Assembly: GCF_000372725.1 (NCBI RefSeq)
Contig: NW_005201192.1
Coordinates: forward strand, 219,492 to 283,491
Length of the DNA: 64,000 nucleotides
Reading direction: 5' to 3'
DNA from: Emiliania huxleyi CCMP1516
Taxonomy: Eukaryota > Haptophyta > Isochrysidales > Noelaerhabdaceae
In this document: positions 52,016 through 61,238 of the stretch, piece by piece
How positions within the stretch are numbered: position 1 is the stretch's first letter
Layout: every line of letters begins with the position of its first letter
The notes under the pieces: generated by a model
Told to the model about the DNA's origin: nothing
Databases searched by the model: none
Seen by the model: the letters and a program-made list of their open reading frames with translations, nothing else
Program-made: the position numbers and the translations under genes

Positions 52016-53029
52016 ATGCCTCTGCTCGTGTTCACGGCCATTGCCCTGGCCGCCCGCGGCGCGCCCCACCGCCCGCAGCTATGCTCCACGCTCAGGCGGG
52101 CGGCACAGCCAACTATGCTGCACGCAACGGACCCCAGCCTGCTCGACGTGAGCGCCGTCGTAGCGCATGCTCAAGTGCTCATTAATGCACAAGTGGCCTC
52201 CCTGGCAAACCTGCAAACGTCTGGCATCTACTCGCACGCGGCGTCCTCGCCCTTCTGCTCCATGCTCGGCGTCTGCCCGCCGCCGCCTCCGCTCTGCTCG
52301 GCGTTTGGCATCGGCTGCCCCGCTCAACATAGCGGGCACCCCGACCTGGCGAGCGCTCTTTCCTCGGCGTACCACGGGGCCCTCGAGCAGCACTACTACT
52401 CGACGACGGCGGCGCAGGCCTTTGCGCTCGTCGGTGCGGGCGACGCGCTGTCTCAGGCGATCGAGAGGCGCGGCGGCGGAGGAGGAGAGTACGACCCGGC
52501 GAGGACGGTGCGGATGGCGGTCCTCGGACTGCTGATCGGCGGGCTGGGCACCGCTTGCTGGCTGCGCCACCTCGAGGCGGCGCTGCCCGGGCACGACTCT
52601 GCGGCGAGGGTCCTCCAAAAGGCGGCGCTCGACGCGTGTGTCTGGGCGCCGTTGGCAAACAGCGGGTACCTCGTCCTCACGCCGCTGCTCGAGGGGAGGA
52701 GGCCGGAGGAGGTTGCGTCGATGGTGCGTGCCCGCTTCGTGCCGGTGATGCGGACCGAGCTCTGCACCTTCTTCCCCTACAACCTCGTCTCCTTCTCGGC
52801 GGTGCGGAGGCGTAGCCGAGATGCCGCCGAGCAGCAGCGTCCTCCCCCCCCCTTCTCGGCGGTGCTGCTCTCTGTTGACGCCTCGGGTTGCGAGCAGGTG
52901 CCGCCGCTGCTGCGCCCCTTCTCCACCGGCTTCGTCTCGATGTGCTTCGCCGTCTACATCTCGTGGATCACGCACAGGCGAGAGGCCATGACTACGCGCG
53001 AGCAGCAGCAGGCGGAGGCCACGGGGTGA
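52016..53029 (+). CDS. Mpv17/PMP22 family membrane protein
   Basis: Domain from about residue 110: GALEQHYYSTTAAQAFALVG, AGDALSQAIERRG, YDPARTVRMAVLGLLIGGLG, KAALDACVWAPLANSGYLVL, VRARFVPVMRTELCTFFPYN, then PLLRPFSTGFVSMCFAVYIS, WITHRR. The order GDxLxQ, D-x-x-R, D-x-x-x-x-x-P, and W/F-P-x-x-N matches Mpv17/PMP22, peroxisomal or mitochondrial inner-membrane channels. A 96-nt GT-AG intron (52802-52897) would remove an unconserved RRRSRDAAEQQRPPPPFS piece and join NLVSFSA to VPPLLRPFS. It has no stop and is a multiple of three, so retention is possible. The N-terminus (MPLLVFTAIALAARGAP) looks like a signal peptide. Confidence 0.75.
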   Translation: MPLLVFTAIALAARGAPHRPQLCSTLRRAAQPTMLHATDPSLLDVSAVVAHAQVLINAQVASLANLQTSGIYSHAASSPFCSMLGVCPPPPPLCSAFGIGCPAQHSGHPDLASALSSAYHGALEQHYYSTTAAQAFALVGAGDALSQAIERRGGGGGEYDPARTVRMAVLGLLIGGLGTACWLRHLEAALPGHDSAARVLQKAALDACVWAPLANSGYLVLTPLLEGRRPEEVASMVRARFVPVMRTELCTFFPYNLVSFSAVRRRSRDAAEQQRPPPPFSAVLLSVDASGCEQVPPLLRPFSTGFVSMCFAVYISWITHRREAMTTREQQQAEATG

Positions 53030-53767
53030 ACGGTGGAGAGGCGCAGCTCAGAGGCGCCGGCTCTCGCGTCGCGGAGACGCCGGAGATACGACGCTGCGCC
53101 AGAGATTGAGCGCGCCCTACGTAGCGCGCGCCCCGCCTGGCGGGCCTCGTACAATCATGCACTTAGGTGAGAAATGGATGAGACACACCACATGGATGTT
53201 GACAGGATCGGATCCGATTGCTCCTCTCTGCGTTAGGGCCATCTTACATGCACTGACTTACTCTGGCGCGGCCGGCCCCCCCCAGTGCGCATGCCTGTGC
53301 GGGAGCAGCCTCTTCAGCGCCTGGGCGACACATGAATGTCCGCATGTTTCTTCTGGTTCTGCCCTTTTTCAATTCTCGTTTTGTCTTTTGATTTTTTGTG
53401 TGCGGAGGTGCGGCGGCGCCGGCGCCGGCGGTTGAAGATGAAGTCGCATACGAAGTAACTTTTGCATGGCATGCCGTGTAGGCTGTAGCGAGAGAAGCGA
53501 GACGCGGGAGTGGCAATAAGCAATACAATCATGTAAGAGGGACGGCGATGCGCATGTAACCGATAGAACCTCACGTAGAGCCGTAAGAGAAACTTGAGTA
53601 TAATCGGCACCGCGGGCGCGCGGCCCGCGGCAAACCGGCATGCGCGATATGCGGAGGCCCGGGAGGGGGGCACGCTCCTGGGACACACATGTAACATGTA
53701 GACATATGGGCGCGCACTAACGGCCTCAGGGACGGCGTCAGCGGTACGCGGGAGCGGCCGCGCTCCT
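53030..53767. other. convergent intergenic region, no gene seen
   Basis: Short frames only. Contains GGCGCCGGCGCCGGCG (about 53411) and CTACGTAGCGCGCGC. Confidence 0.5.
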
Positions 53768-54298
53768 CTACGAACCCAGCCTGCGGCTGTCGACGTAGAC
53801 CGCCTTGATTGGCTCCATCGCCTTGATGAGCTCCTCGTCCGAGCGCTCGGCGAGCACGGGCCACCGGTCGCGTATCGCTGGCCAGAGCTCGTCAGGAACG
53901 GGCAGCGCACGCTCGCTGCGGAGCATGACAAAATAGGTCATCGGGAGAGGAGGGTAGCCGTCATTGAAGAGCGACTTTGGTGCGTCCTCGCGGATGGTGA
54001 AGCGGTCGGCGTAGGACGGTGCGTCGGCCAAATTGGGGTAGAGCCGTCCGGGAGCCTCGTCGCTAACGCTGGCCTCCTTGAGCGCCGCCAGCTCTGCCGT
54101 CGATAAGTCACACGGGTTCGCAACGTCGCCAATGATCTCGTCGACAGTCTCCTTTTTGAAGAGCGAGTCGAGAAAGCCGAGACGGACAGCTGCGCGCGCG
54201 GGCGCCGCCGTGAATGCGGCGCGAGGGCCGGTCGGCGCAAGCGCGGTGACGAAGAGAGCGACCCCGACAATCATTGCAGCCCGGAACCTGGTCGCCAC
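53768..54298 (-). CDS. exported or plastid-targeted protein of unknown function
   Basis: 176 residues, single exon. N-terminus MATRFRAAMIVGVALFVTAL then APTGPRAAFTAAPARAAVRL: signal peptide followed by A-F and an Arg/Ala transit-like part, as used for haptophyte plastids. The mature part reads GFLDSLFKKETVDEIIGDVA, NPCDLSTAELAALKEASVSD, EDAPKSLFNDGYPPLPMTYF, PDELWPAIRDRWPVLAERSD, ending YVDSRRLGS. Not recognised; no transmembrane segment in the mature part. Confidence 0.6.
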   Translation of the reverse strand: MATRFRAAMIVGVALFVTALAPTGPRAAFTAAPARAAVRLGFLDSLFKKETVDEIIGDVANPCDLSTAELAALKEASVSDEAPGRLYPNLADAPSYADRFTIREDAPKSLFNDGYPPLPMTYFVMLRSERALPVPDELWPAIRDRWPVLAERSDEELIKAMEPIKAVYVDSRRLGS

Positions 54299-54480
54299 GG
54301 TGCGCTTCTGTAGCTCCCTGGTCCTGGCGCCCAGGGGGCCGGTTGATGACGCACTCCAGCCGGCTGTTTTTCTTCCTTTCCGGCCTGATCACGACGCAAG
54401 CATTACCGTCACACATCCACCTCAGTGAGATAAACTCGCCCTCCAGAGCAGACTGGCGCAAGGCGACACGCGGCCGGGGC

Positions 54481-56838
54481 TCAAAGCAGAATCTTGTACT
54501 TCTCTGACGGCGGCACGTGGTTGACGACCACTTTGCCGTCGAGCGAGAGGGAGGCGAAGATCCACGCGTCGGCGGCGGACCTGCTCGGATCGGCGTGCGG
54601 CGTGTCGAGGCGCGCGTGTGCGGCGGTGCGACGCACAGTCTCCTTCTCGGACGGCGCACCAGACGGCTCCAAAGACGGACTGCTCGTGGTCGGTGTATGG
54701 CCGCACGATGCCGTCCGCCTCGACCTCGGACGGGTCGGCCTCCTGTTCACGGCTGCAGCGTGTGAAGAGGGCCGGATCGCGGCGCGGCTGTCCGGAGCGG
54801 CAGCGCCCTCTCCTCGTAGTCGAGGCTGGGCGGCGCAGACGAGATCGCGGCGGCGCGCCACAGCTTGACCTGGCTCTTAATTAAATGAATGGAATGAATT
54901 ACTTTAATTAATTAGCCGCGCCACAGCTTGACCTGGCTGTCGGTGCCGCACGAGAGGAGGAGCTGGTCGTGGAAGCGGTTGTACGTCGCGGAGGTGACCC
55001 AGTGGGCGTGCGCGAGCAGCGAGAGCACCTGCGCGCGCAACGGGCGAGGGCGGGCCTCTCTCGGCATCGCGACGCCCTCCACGGCGGCGATGCTTGAGGC
55101 GGCGTCGCGTGAGGAAGCGTGGCGTGCGGCGGCGCGGCGGAGTGGACAGCGCGTGTGCCGTGAGACGGGACAAGGCACCGGCGTGAGCGGCTTGCGCAAG
55201 TCCCAGACCTTGACGTGGTAGTCGTCGCCTGCCGTGGACGTGTCGTGGACGAGTCAGTGGCGTGTCGCGGCCTGGCGGAAGGCGCGCCTGCGTGCTGCTC
55301 GCCAGAGGAGAGGAGCGTGTTTGGCTTGTTCGGGTTGTAGTCGAGACCGCGCACCTGCGGGGGGCGGGCCGCTGATCACCACGCCGCTGATCACCCCGCT
55401 GCTCACCACTCCGCTGCTCGCCACGCCGCTGCTCACCACGCCGCTGCTCACCACGCCGCTGCCCCGCTGCCGGCGAGGCGGGCGGCGACCCCGCTGCCGG
55501 GACGCGGCAGCGCGGGGCAGAGTGCCGAGTCTACGGGCTGGGGTGCTGGGGTGCTGGGGTGCTGGGGTGCCACGAGGGGGTGCTGGGGGCGGTGGTGGTT
55601 GCTGTGGCTGAGGTGGTCGCTCTGGCTGAGCTGTGGCTGTGGTGGCTGGCGGTGCTTCGGCGCCGGCTGCTCGTGCGCGTCTGCGACGGCGACGGCGCTC
55701 TTCATGGAGCGCCTAGAGGGAGGTTCCGACGAGGGTCAGGGGTCGAGGGTCAGGGGTCGGGCTCCCCGCAGAGGGTAGCTGCAGCTCGGCGTGTCGAGCG
55801 TGAGCAGGTCCGGCTATCTCTCGGAGGCTGTCTCTCGGCTATCTCTCGGCCATCTCTCGACCATCTCTCGGCCATCTCTCGGCCATCTCTAGACTATCTC
55901 TCAGCTATCTCTCGGCCATCTCTCGGCTATCTCTCGGCCATCTCTCGGCCATCTCTCGGCTATCTCTCGGCTATCTCTCGCGTGTCGAGCGTGAGCAGGT
56001 CCGACTCGCAGGCGAGAGCGAGGGCGTGCGCGTGGTGCGGGTCCCACCGGCCGCAGCCGAAGGAACCCTCCTCGCGCGGCGACGGCGCGGCGCCGCTCTC
56101 GCTCGCGGACGAGGCCGCGGCTGCGTGCGAAAGGCTCCACAGCCGGACGGTGCCGCGGTGGAGCGAGGCGACCTGTGGCGAGGGGCGTGCGGTTGGGCGG
56201 CGGCGGGGTGAGTTGGACGGGGCGGAGGTCCGACTCCATCGCAGCTACTCTGCCGCAGCTGCTCCACCGCAGCTTCTCTGCCGCTCCGCTTCTACTCTCC
56301 GGCGGCTAGCCCCGCCGCCGCCTGCTCGGGCAGCACCGGGTTCCACAGCACGTCGACCGAGTCGCCGAGCGCGCAAGGGCCGCCGAGCTGCAGCAGCTCG
56401 GCCAGCGGCGCCGGCGCGGGGGCGCCGCGGTGGCCCGCCTCGGGCGCCGCCTCCCGCTCCGCCAGCCTGTCCATGCGGTAGAGGCTCGTCCGCTGCTCGG
56501 CGCCGTCCGACGATGTGGCGAGCACCAGCTGGACGTGCTCGGGCGCGGGGCAGCAGGCGACGCCCCAGACCTCGTGCGGCAGTGCGTACACGAGCGGGCA
56601 CCACACCTCGTTCGTGTCCTCGTTGAACTCGACCACGTGCAGCTCGTTCTGCCCGCGCAGCACCAACGTCGCCGCGACAAACGTGTTCCGGTCCGTATCA
56701 CCCTCAAGGGCGGCTATGCAGCGCGCCTGCTTCTTGAGATCATAGGAGGCGGTCCCGGTCTCGAAGGGCAGCCTGTGGCGCGAGGGGCGCGCAGTGAGCG
56801 GTGAGCCGGAGGAGCTGCAGAGTGTGCGAAGCGCGCAT
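54481..56838 (-). CDS. EIPR1: EIPR1 (TSSC1) WD40-repeat protein
   Basis: At least seven exons. Start 56838 with MRASHTLQLLRL joined over a GC-AG intron to PFETGTASYDLKKQARCIAA. Then FVAATLVLRGQNELHVVEFN, EDTNEVWCPLVYALPHEVWG, a Ser/Ala spacer, FGCGRWDPHHAHALALACES, VRGLDYNPNKPNTLLSSG, DDYHVKVWDLRKPLTPV, LAHAHWVTSATYNRFHDQLL, SCGTDSQVKLW, IVRPYTDHEQSVFGAVW and SAADAWIFASLSLDGKVVVN, HVPPSEKYKILL and stop (54481). This follows human EIPR1 segment by segment, including its KYHILL end. EIPR1 interacts with the GARP/EARP vesicle-tethering complexes in endosome-to-Golgi recycling. A type A repeat and AATTCTTTTCGC (30 bp before the ATG) precede it. Confidence 0.88.
55816..55985. repeat. intronic 13-mer tandem array
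   Basis: About 14 units of ATCTCTCGGCC/T within an EIPR1 intron. A second array of CGCTGCTCACCAC-type 15-mers fills 55375-55470, also intronic. Similar GAGAT-rich arrays lie in the methyltransferase intron (21716-21775) and at 59187-59235. Confidence 0.8.
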
Positions 56839-56949
56839 GTTGTGTTTGCGAGAGCGAAAAGAATTAAATCGTACCTTTGGATCTCCGTCCTGTGGACCTT
56901 GCAGCGAGAATCGGCGAGAGACTGCGAAGAGAGATAGGAAGAGGCAGAC

Positions 56950-57115
56950 TCCCTAGGGTGGGCGACGGATAGCGCACCACACACCGCTCTGTGTCTTGAT
57001 TTGCCAACAACATACCTAAAACACACCTCTCCTTAAAATCCCTGTGTGGTGGCGGCGTGCCGTCCTCCCATCCCTCCCTTGGGTTGTCTGTTTTCTTTCT
57101 TTCTTTTTTCCTGTC
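56950..57115 (-). repeat. gene-upstream repeat, type A, before EIPR1
   Basis: Minus strand: AAAGAAAGAAAACAGACAAC, CCAAGGGAGGGATGGGAGGA, CGGCACGCCGCCACCACACA, GGGATTTTAAGGAGAGGTGT, then an extra stretch of about 45 bp, then GTGTGGTGCGCTATCCGTCG and CCCACCCTAGGG. It lies 112 bp before the ATG and points to it. Confidence 0.75.
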
Positions 57116-57229
57116 GAGCTGTTCTTGCCGCACGTCTCTTCCTGTCTTGCGGAATCGACGCTCGATTCGTGCGTGCCCTCTTTCTTTTCCCCCCGTACCT
57201 GTTGCCGATCCCAGCAGCACTCGGATTCG

Positions 57230-57695
57230 AGAGAGAGATTTTCGGTGTGTGGTTTTTTTGCTGGCCGGGTATCATGCCGGGGTAGGTAGGGTAGGGTCTC
57301 GGCCCTCCCGTCGGGTTTTTCCCTCTCTCACGCCGGAATTTTCACAGCAGAAAAAGAATTTTCCGCTTAAATCACGATGTCAACCCTCCCCAAGTCGTTG
57401 ATCTGGTGCTTGTAGGGCTTGAGAGTGGCCTGCCATGTCACAGGAAGGACTGTGGTTGCAGGATAGTACCACCAGCCATCACTTTAGTTGGTATAGTACC
57501 CCACCTTCACCCATCCCGTGATTTCTTTTTTAGTTTCCCATAAGTAAGGTAGGTAGGTAGGTAGGTAGGTAGGGGCAGGGCAGGGGCCGGTTAGGTTTTT
57601 GCAGAATTTCAGCATGATACCCGGCCAAGCAAAATCCAAAAAACTACACCCCGGAGATTTTTAGCCATTTGTTTGAGAGAGAGAGATTTTTATTA
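57230..57695. mobile_element. small inverted-repeat element with GGTAGGTAGG tracts
   Basis: Left: GAGAGAGATTTTCGGTGTGT, TTTTTTTGCTGGCCGGGTAT, CATGCC. Right, inverted: GCATGATACCCGGCCAAGCA, AAATCC, CTACACCCCGGAGATTTTT, then GAGAGAGAGA. GTAGGTAGG runs lie at 57280 and 57545-57580. No coding capacity. ACCTACCTACCTATT repeats nearby at 57838 and 57882. Confidence 0.55.
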
Positions 57696-58088
57696 ACCAA
57701 TTCTTAACCAATTCTTCTCTTTGTTTGTCGGATTCGACGGGCCAAGCTCGGCTGGGCGGAGGTGGAGGCAGCCATCAGGGTTCCGGCTCCCAGCCAGATA
57801 GGGGGTCTGTTGCCACTGAGTCGCGCCAAAACGCCCTACCTACCTACCTATTGCGGGCGCCAACCGCCAGGCTCCGTGCCCCACCTACCTACCTATTCGC
57901 TATTGCGGGGCCGCCGGGGGGCCGCGCAGCGAAGCGAAAAATACCCGTCCCGAGTTCTGTGAATAGGCGCCGCCTCCGCACCCGTCTCGGCTGGCGTCCC
58001 AGCCGCAGGCGACACGTCTGGCATGGCCCCGTTCGCGGCTAAACGCGCGCGTCTCCCGCGCGCGAGACGCGCTTTTTTTACACCCCCC
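57696..58088. other. intergenic, CCTACCTACC motifs
   Basis: No gene seen. Two ACCTACCTACCTATT motifs and a TTAACCAATTCTTAACCAATTC direct repeat (57692-57715). Confidence 0.45.
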
Positions 58089-58273
58089 CCAGGGTTCCAA
58101 CTTTTTCCGGGGTATGGTATGGTAGGGTCGCGCATGCCAGCTCAAGACCATACCCCCCCGCCTGCTGGCAGACCTGCTTGGGGGTATGGTAGGGCTAGTC
58201 TTGGGCGGGCAGGACCATACCCCCTACCCCTTTGGTACGACATACCATACCCCGGAAAAAGTTGGAACCCTGG
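58089..58273. mobile_element. GGGGTATGG-type MITE upstream of membrane-protein gene
   Basis: 185 bp. Starts CCAGGGTTCCAACTTTTTCC, then GGGGTATGGTATGGTAGGGT; ends ACCATACCCCGGAAAAAGTT, GGAACCCTGG, a near-perfect inverse. Internal ACCATACCCCCCC units. Short relative of the element at 24699-25592. It lies 75 bp before the ATG at 58349. Confidence 0.8.
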
Positions 58274-58348
58274 GCCGGCCGTCGCTCGGCCCAACCTCGG
58301 GCGCGAAGCCTTCTCGCGCCTCACCACCCCGCCTCTCGCCGCGGCGCG

Positions 58349-59775
58349 ATGTGCGCCTCGCCCAGGACGCCTCCCGAGCTGAACATACCTCCGGCGTCGG
58401 CCTTCCGGGCCGCCCCTCGGCCGTCTCGCGCGGCCTCCTCCCCGGACGTGCGCGAAGGGGAGGGCCGCAAGCGCCGCAACTCGACGCCCGACGTGCTCAG
58501 CTCCAACATGCTGATCGCGTACTTCCAGCGCTTCTCTGCCGTCGCCGTCATCTCGTCGGTGGTGCTGGCCCTGCTCGCAGTCATGCCCACCATCATCCTC
58601 TGCGTGCACGGGCTCGTCCTCCATCTCGGAGGCTGCCCCGACGGTAAGCGCGACGAGACGCTCACCGGGTGCGGGCTCCTGCCGACGGGCTTCGCCTCGA
58701 CGGGCACCATCTCGTGCGTCGCGTCGAGCTTCGACACGCCGCAGGGCCGCGTCTTCTTCGGCTGCATGCTCCTCTCCTCCATCACCCTCTTCATCTCGCA
58801 GTTTCCGTTTTGGCTGCCCCGCCGGCCCGTCTGGCGCCTCCGCCAGCCCGCGAGCAGCCACCCCTGGCTCGACGAGATGGAGGGGCGGAACCGCTTCATC
58901 TGGCTCTTCGCCGGCTCGCTCTTCATGGCGGTCGTGAGCATGGTCAACGTGCCGCACGACCGGCTGCTCGGCTACAACATCGTCCCCTCCGCGATCCACA
59001 TGGGAGGCTTCCTGTCCGGGATCGGGGTGCCGCCCCCCCCCCCCCCCCCGGCCGCCCTCCCTCTCGCGGCGCGTCGCCTCCTCACCCCCTCACCCCCTCA
59101 CTCCCTCCCCCCTCCCCCCGGGCAGGTGCTTCTCTTCATGGAGTTTTACCACCTCCACTTTGTCGAGCTCGCCTTCCTCCGCTGGCGAGAGATGGCCGAG
59201 AGATGGCCGAGATGAAGCCGAGATGAAGCCGAGATACAGCCGAGCTCGCCCTCCTCCGCTGGCGAACTCCCCTTCCCCGCCCACGGCCCGCCGCAGCCGC
59301 TCTCTCGGACCGCCCCTTGCACCGAGCTCCTAGGCCGCCCTACCGGCTCTGGCGCGGCGCCGAGCTGCCCGCGTGGGTCGAGCGGGGCGGGCAGAACCCG
59401 CGCGAGCTCGGCGAGCTGAAGTGGGACCAGCGCTGGCGGTGCGCGCTCTGGACCGCCGGGATGGGCTCGTGCGCTGCGCTTGTCGCGCTGCAGACGCCGC
59501 TCGCGCTCGCAGCCTCCTTCGACAGCGTGCACTTCTTGATAGCCTGCGGCTCCGTCTTCGCCGAGGGGATGGTCGGGCTCTGCGTCTACGGCGGCCTCTT
59601 CGTCCTCGCGGTGTGGCGGCTGCAGGTCGTGCGCAGGGCCGAGGGGCGGCGGTCGCCCCACTATGAGGACCGGGCGGAGGACGAGCTGCCAGCCGCGCAG
59701 CTCTCCTCCCCGCACCGCATGTCGTCCGAGTCGCTGCGCGCTCTCGCGAGCCAGCGAAGGAACAAGGTCGACTAG
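58349..59775 (+). CDS. multi-pass membrane protein, possibly Frag1/DRAM/Sfk1-like
   Basis: Exon 1 58349-59026, exon 2 59126 to about 59188, exon 3 about 59332-59775. Hydrophobic segments: FSAVAVISSVVLALLAVMPT; GCMLLSSITLFISQFPFW; IWLFAGSLFMAVVSMVNVPH; GGFLSGIG/VLLFMEFYHLHF; GMGSCAALVALQTPLALAAS; GLCVYGGLFVLAVWRL. Six transmembrane helices, an early luminal loop with TGTISCVAS, and M-x-x-V-N-x-x-H fit the Frag1/DRAM/Sfk1 family, but not decisively. The N-terminal 50 residues are Arg/Ser-rich and cytosolic. Intron 1 (59027-59125) is GT-AG with a poly-C run; intron 2 contains a copy of the end of exon 2. Confidence 0.5.
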
Positions 59776-60581
59776 CCCGGTTGTCGTGTCGCCGTGCAGG
59801 CTGGTTGGCGGAGCAGTCGCGGCTCGCATTAGTTTGGGGAGCCCCTGCGCGGGAGAACAACGAAAAAGTGCTTTTGTGGCACTCTGTGCCGTCGTTTAAT
59901 ACTCTACTAACTTTTGATCTGTGCGTTTCTGTGTGTTTGTCACAGTTGTATATTCGCATTTGTCGCGGAGCGAACATACGTCAAATGTCTCGGACAACGC
60001 TCCACAACCCCAGTCACACCCAAAGAGGCCAACAGTCAACCCCCGAGTCGCCGCCCGAGAGCTCGGCACTGATTGATGCACAGTCTGCGCGCACAGAGCT
60101 AGATGTAGAACGCACGGGCGGGGTTCCTTTTTACCCATCTCCTAGTAGACGTCAGTTTTCTTTATTTAGCTCACAACTCTCCGAATCTCGACCCGCGGTC
60201 GGCTCGGGGAGGCGGGAGCTCGGTCGCTCGCGCATCTCACGTCATCTCGCGGCACGCGGGTCGTCGGCCCCCCGCTAGCAGGTGCTCGGACAGCCGTGAC
60301 ATAGAACCGTGGCTTGAAGTCGACCGCGTCGCTTCACGCTTCGAGCTGCCCAAAAAGGGGGCTCCGACGAGTCGCCTCCCGAGCGAGGTCCACCTCCACC
60401 GGCACCTCCTCGAGCCCTGAGTAGAAAGAGAGCGGCTCAGGCGCCTACGGGCAACGGGCGCCGATCATGGACATGGTACAGCCAATCGTGACCGAATCAT
60501 GTTTGGCCTCACCTTTCCGTCATTGGACGCGGGAGCGGGCTGACACCTACACACACCACGGAAAGGCAGGGCTCAGCTTCG
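59776..60581. other. intergenic; weak coding hints only
   Basis: A 98-codon frame starts at 59985 (+) (MSRTTLHNPSHTQRGQQSTP), polar and unrecognised. On the minus strand 60460-60330 could be a last exon (LEEVPVEVDLAREATRRSPL, FGQLEA, stop) after TTTCTACTCAG. Neither is well supported. Confidence 0.3.
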
Positions 60582-61133
60582 TCACTCTTCGCTGGCTGCT
60601 CGATCAACGAGCATTATGCACGGTCTCTCAACAGCCACCCAGCTCTCTGGAAGAGGAATTGGGGACGACTCTGGCGCTGCAGTGGGAGAGTATTCGGAGG
60701 TTAGGAGCTTGTCCGTTGGCTCTAGCACTTGCTTTGAGGGCTCGCTCCGATCCTCGATGAACCAGGCCTTGGATCTAGCTGCGCTGCCGTCGATGTTCCA
60801 AAGATACGTAGCGACAGCAAGCACCAGCGCACCGACACCCACAAGCAACGTGGTGGAGAGATCCTCGTCCGCTTCATGTTCGGCCGCGGTGCTGCTCTCG
60901 TTTGAATTTGCGTCCAAAGCTGACAAATTGTGATGTGCATTATGATGCGCACGATGAGGCACTGCTCCAAGCACGGTGGCAGTGAGGGGATGGAGGCTAT
61001 GCCGCAGAAGAGCAGAGAGCGTAGAGGTAGACGCTGCAAGTTCGGCACGCAGGTGCTGCAGAAAGAGTACCGCCCGTCTCCGCGCCCGTGCGAGGTACGC
61101 AATGAAGGCGCGCGGCAGCAATGCGTTCCTCAT
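60582..61133 (-). CDS. single-pass membrane protein of unknown function
   Basis: 183 residues from MRNALLPRAFIAYLARARRR (an upstream in-frame ATG at 61238 would add 35). After a basic amphipathic N-terminus come TSTLSALLRHSLHPLTATVL, a His-rich loop (HRAHHNAHHN), one transmembrane helix (TTLLVGVGALVLAVATYLWN) and an acidic tail (EPSKQVLEPTDKLLTSEYSP). Not recognised. Confidence 0.45.
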   Translation of the reverse strand: MRNALLPRAFIAYLARARRRAVLFLQHLRAELAASTSTLSALLRHSLHPLTATVLGAVPHRAHHNAHHNLSALDANSNESSTAAEHEADEDLSTTLLVGVGALVLAVATYLWNIDGSAARSKAWFIEDRSEPSKQVLEPTDKLLTSEYSPTAAPESSPIPLPESWVAVERPCIMLVDRAASEE

Positions 61134-61238
61134 CGGCGGCGTGGCCGAAGCCAGTCCAAACTTCCAAACGCGGCCCGTGATTAACCACGAGTCACATGTT
61201 TTCTGGGCACTGAGCACTGGGAAGGGTCGATTCCGCAT

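Noticed and set aside
55375-55985. CRISPR-like array (regular short repeats)
   Set aside because: Units are contiguous 13-15-mers without spacers, in a eukaryotic intron.
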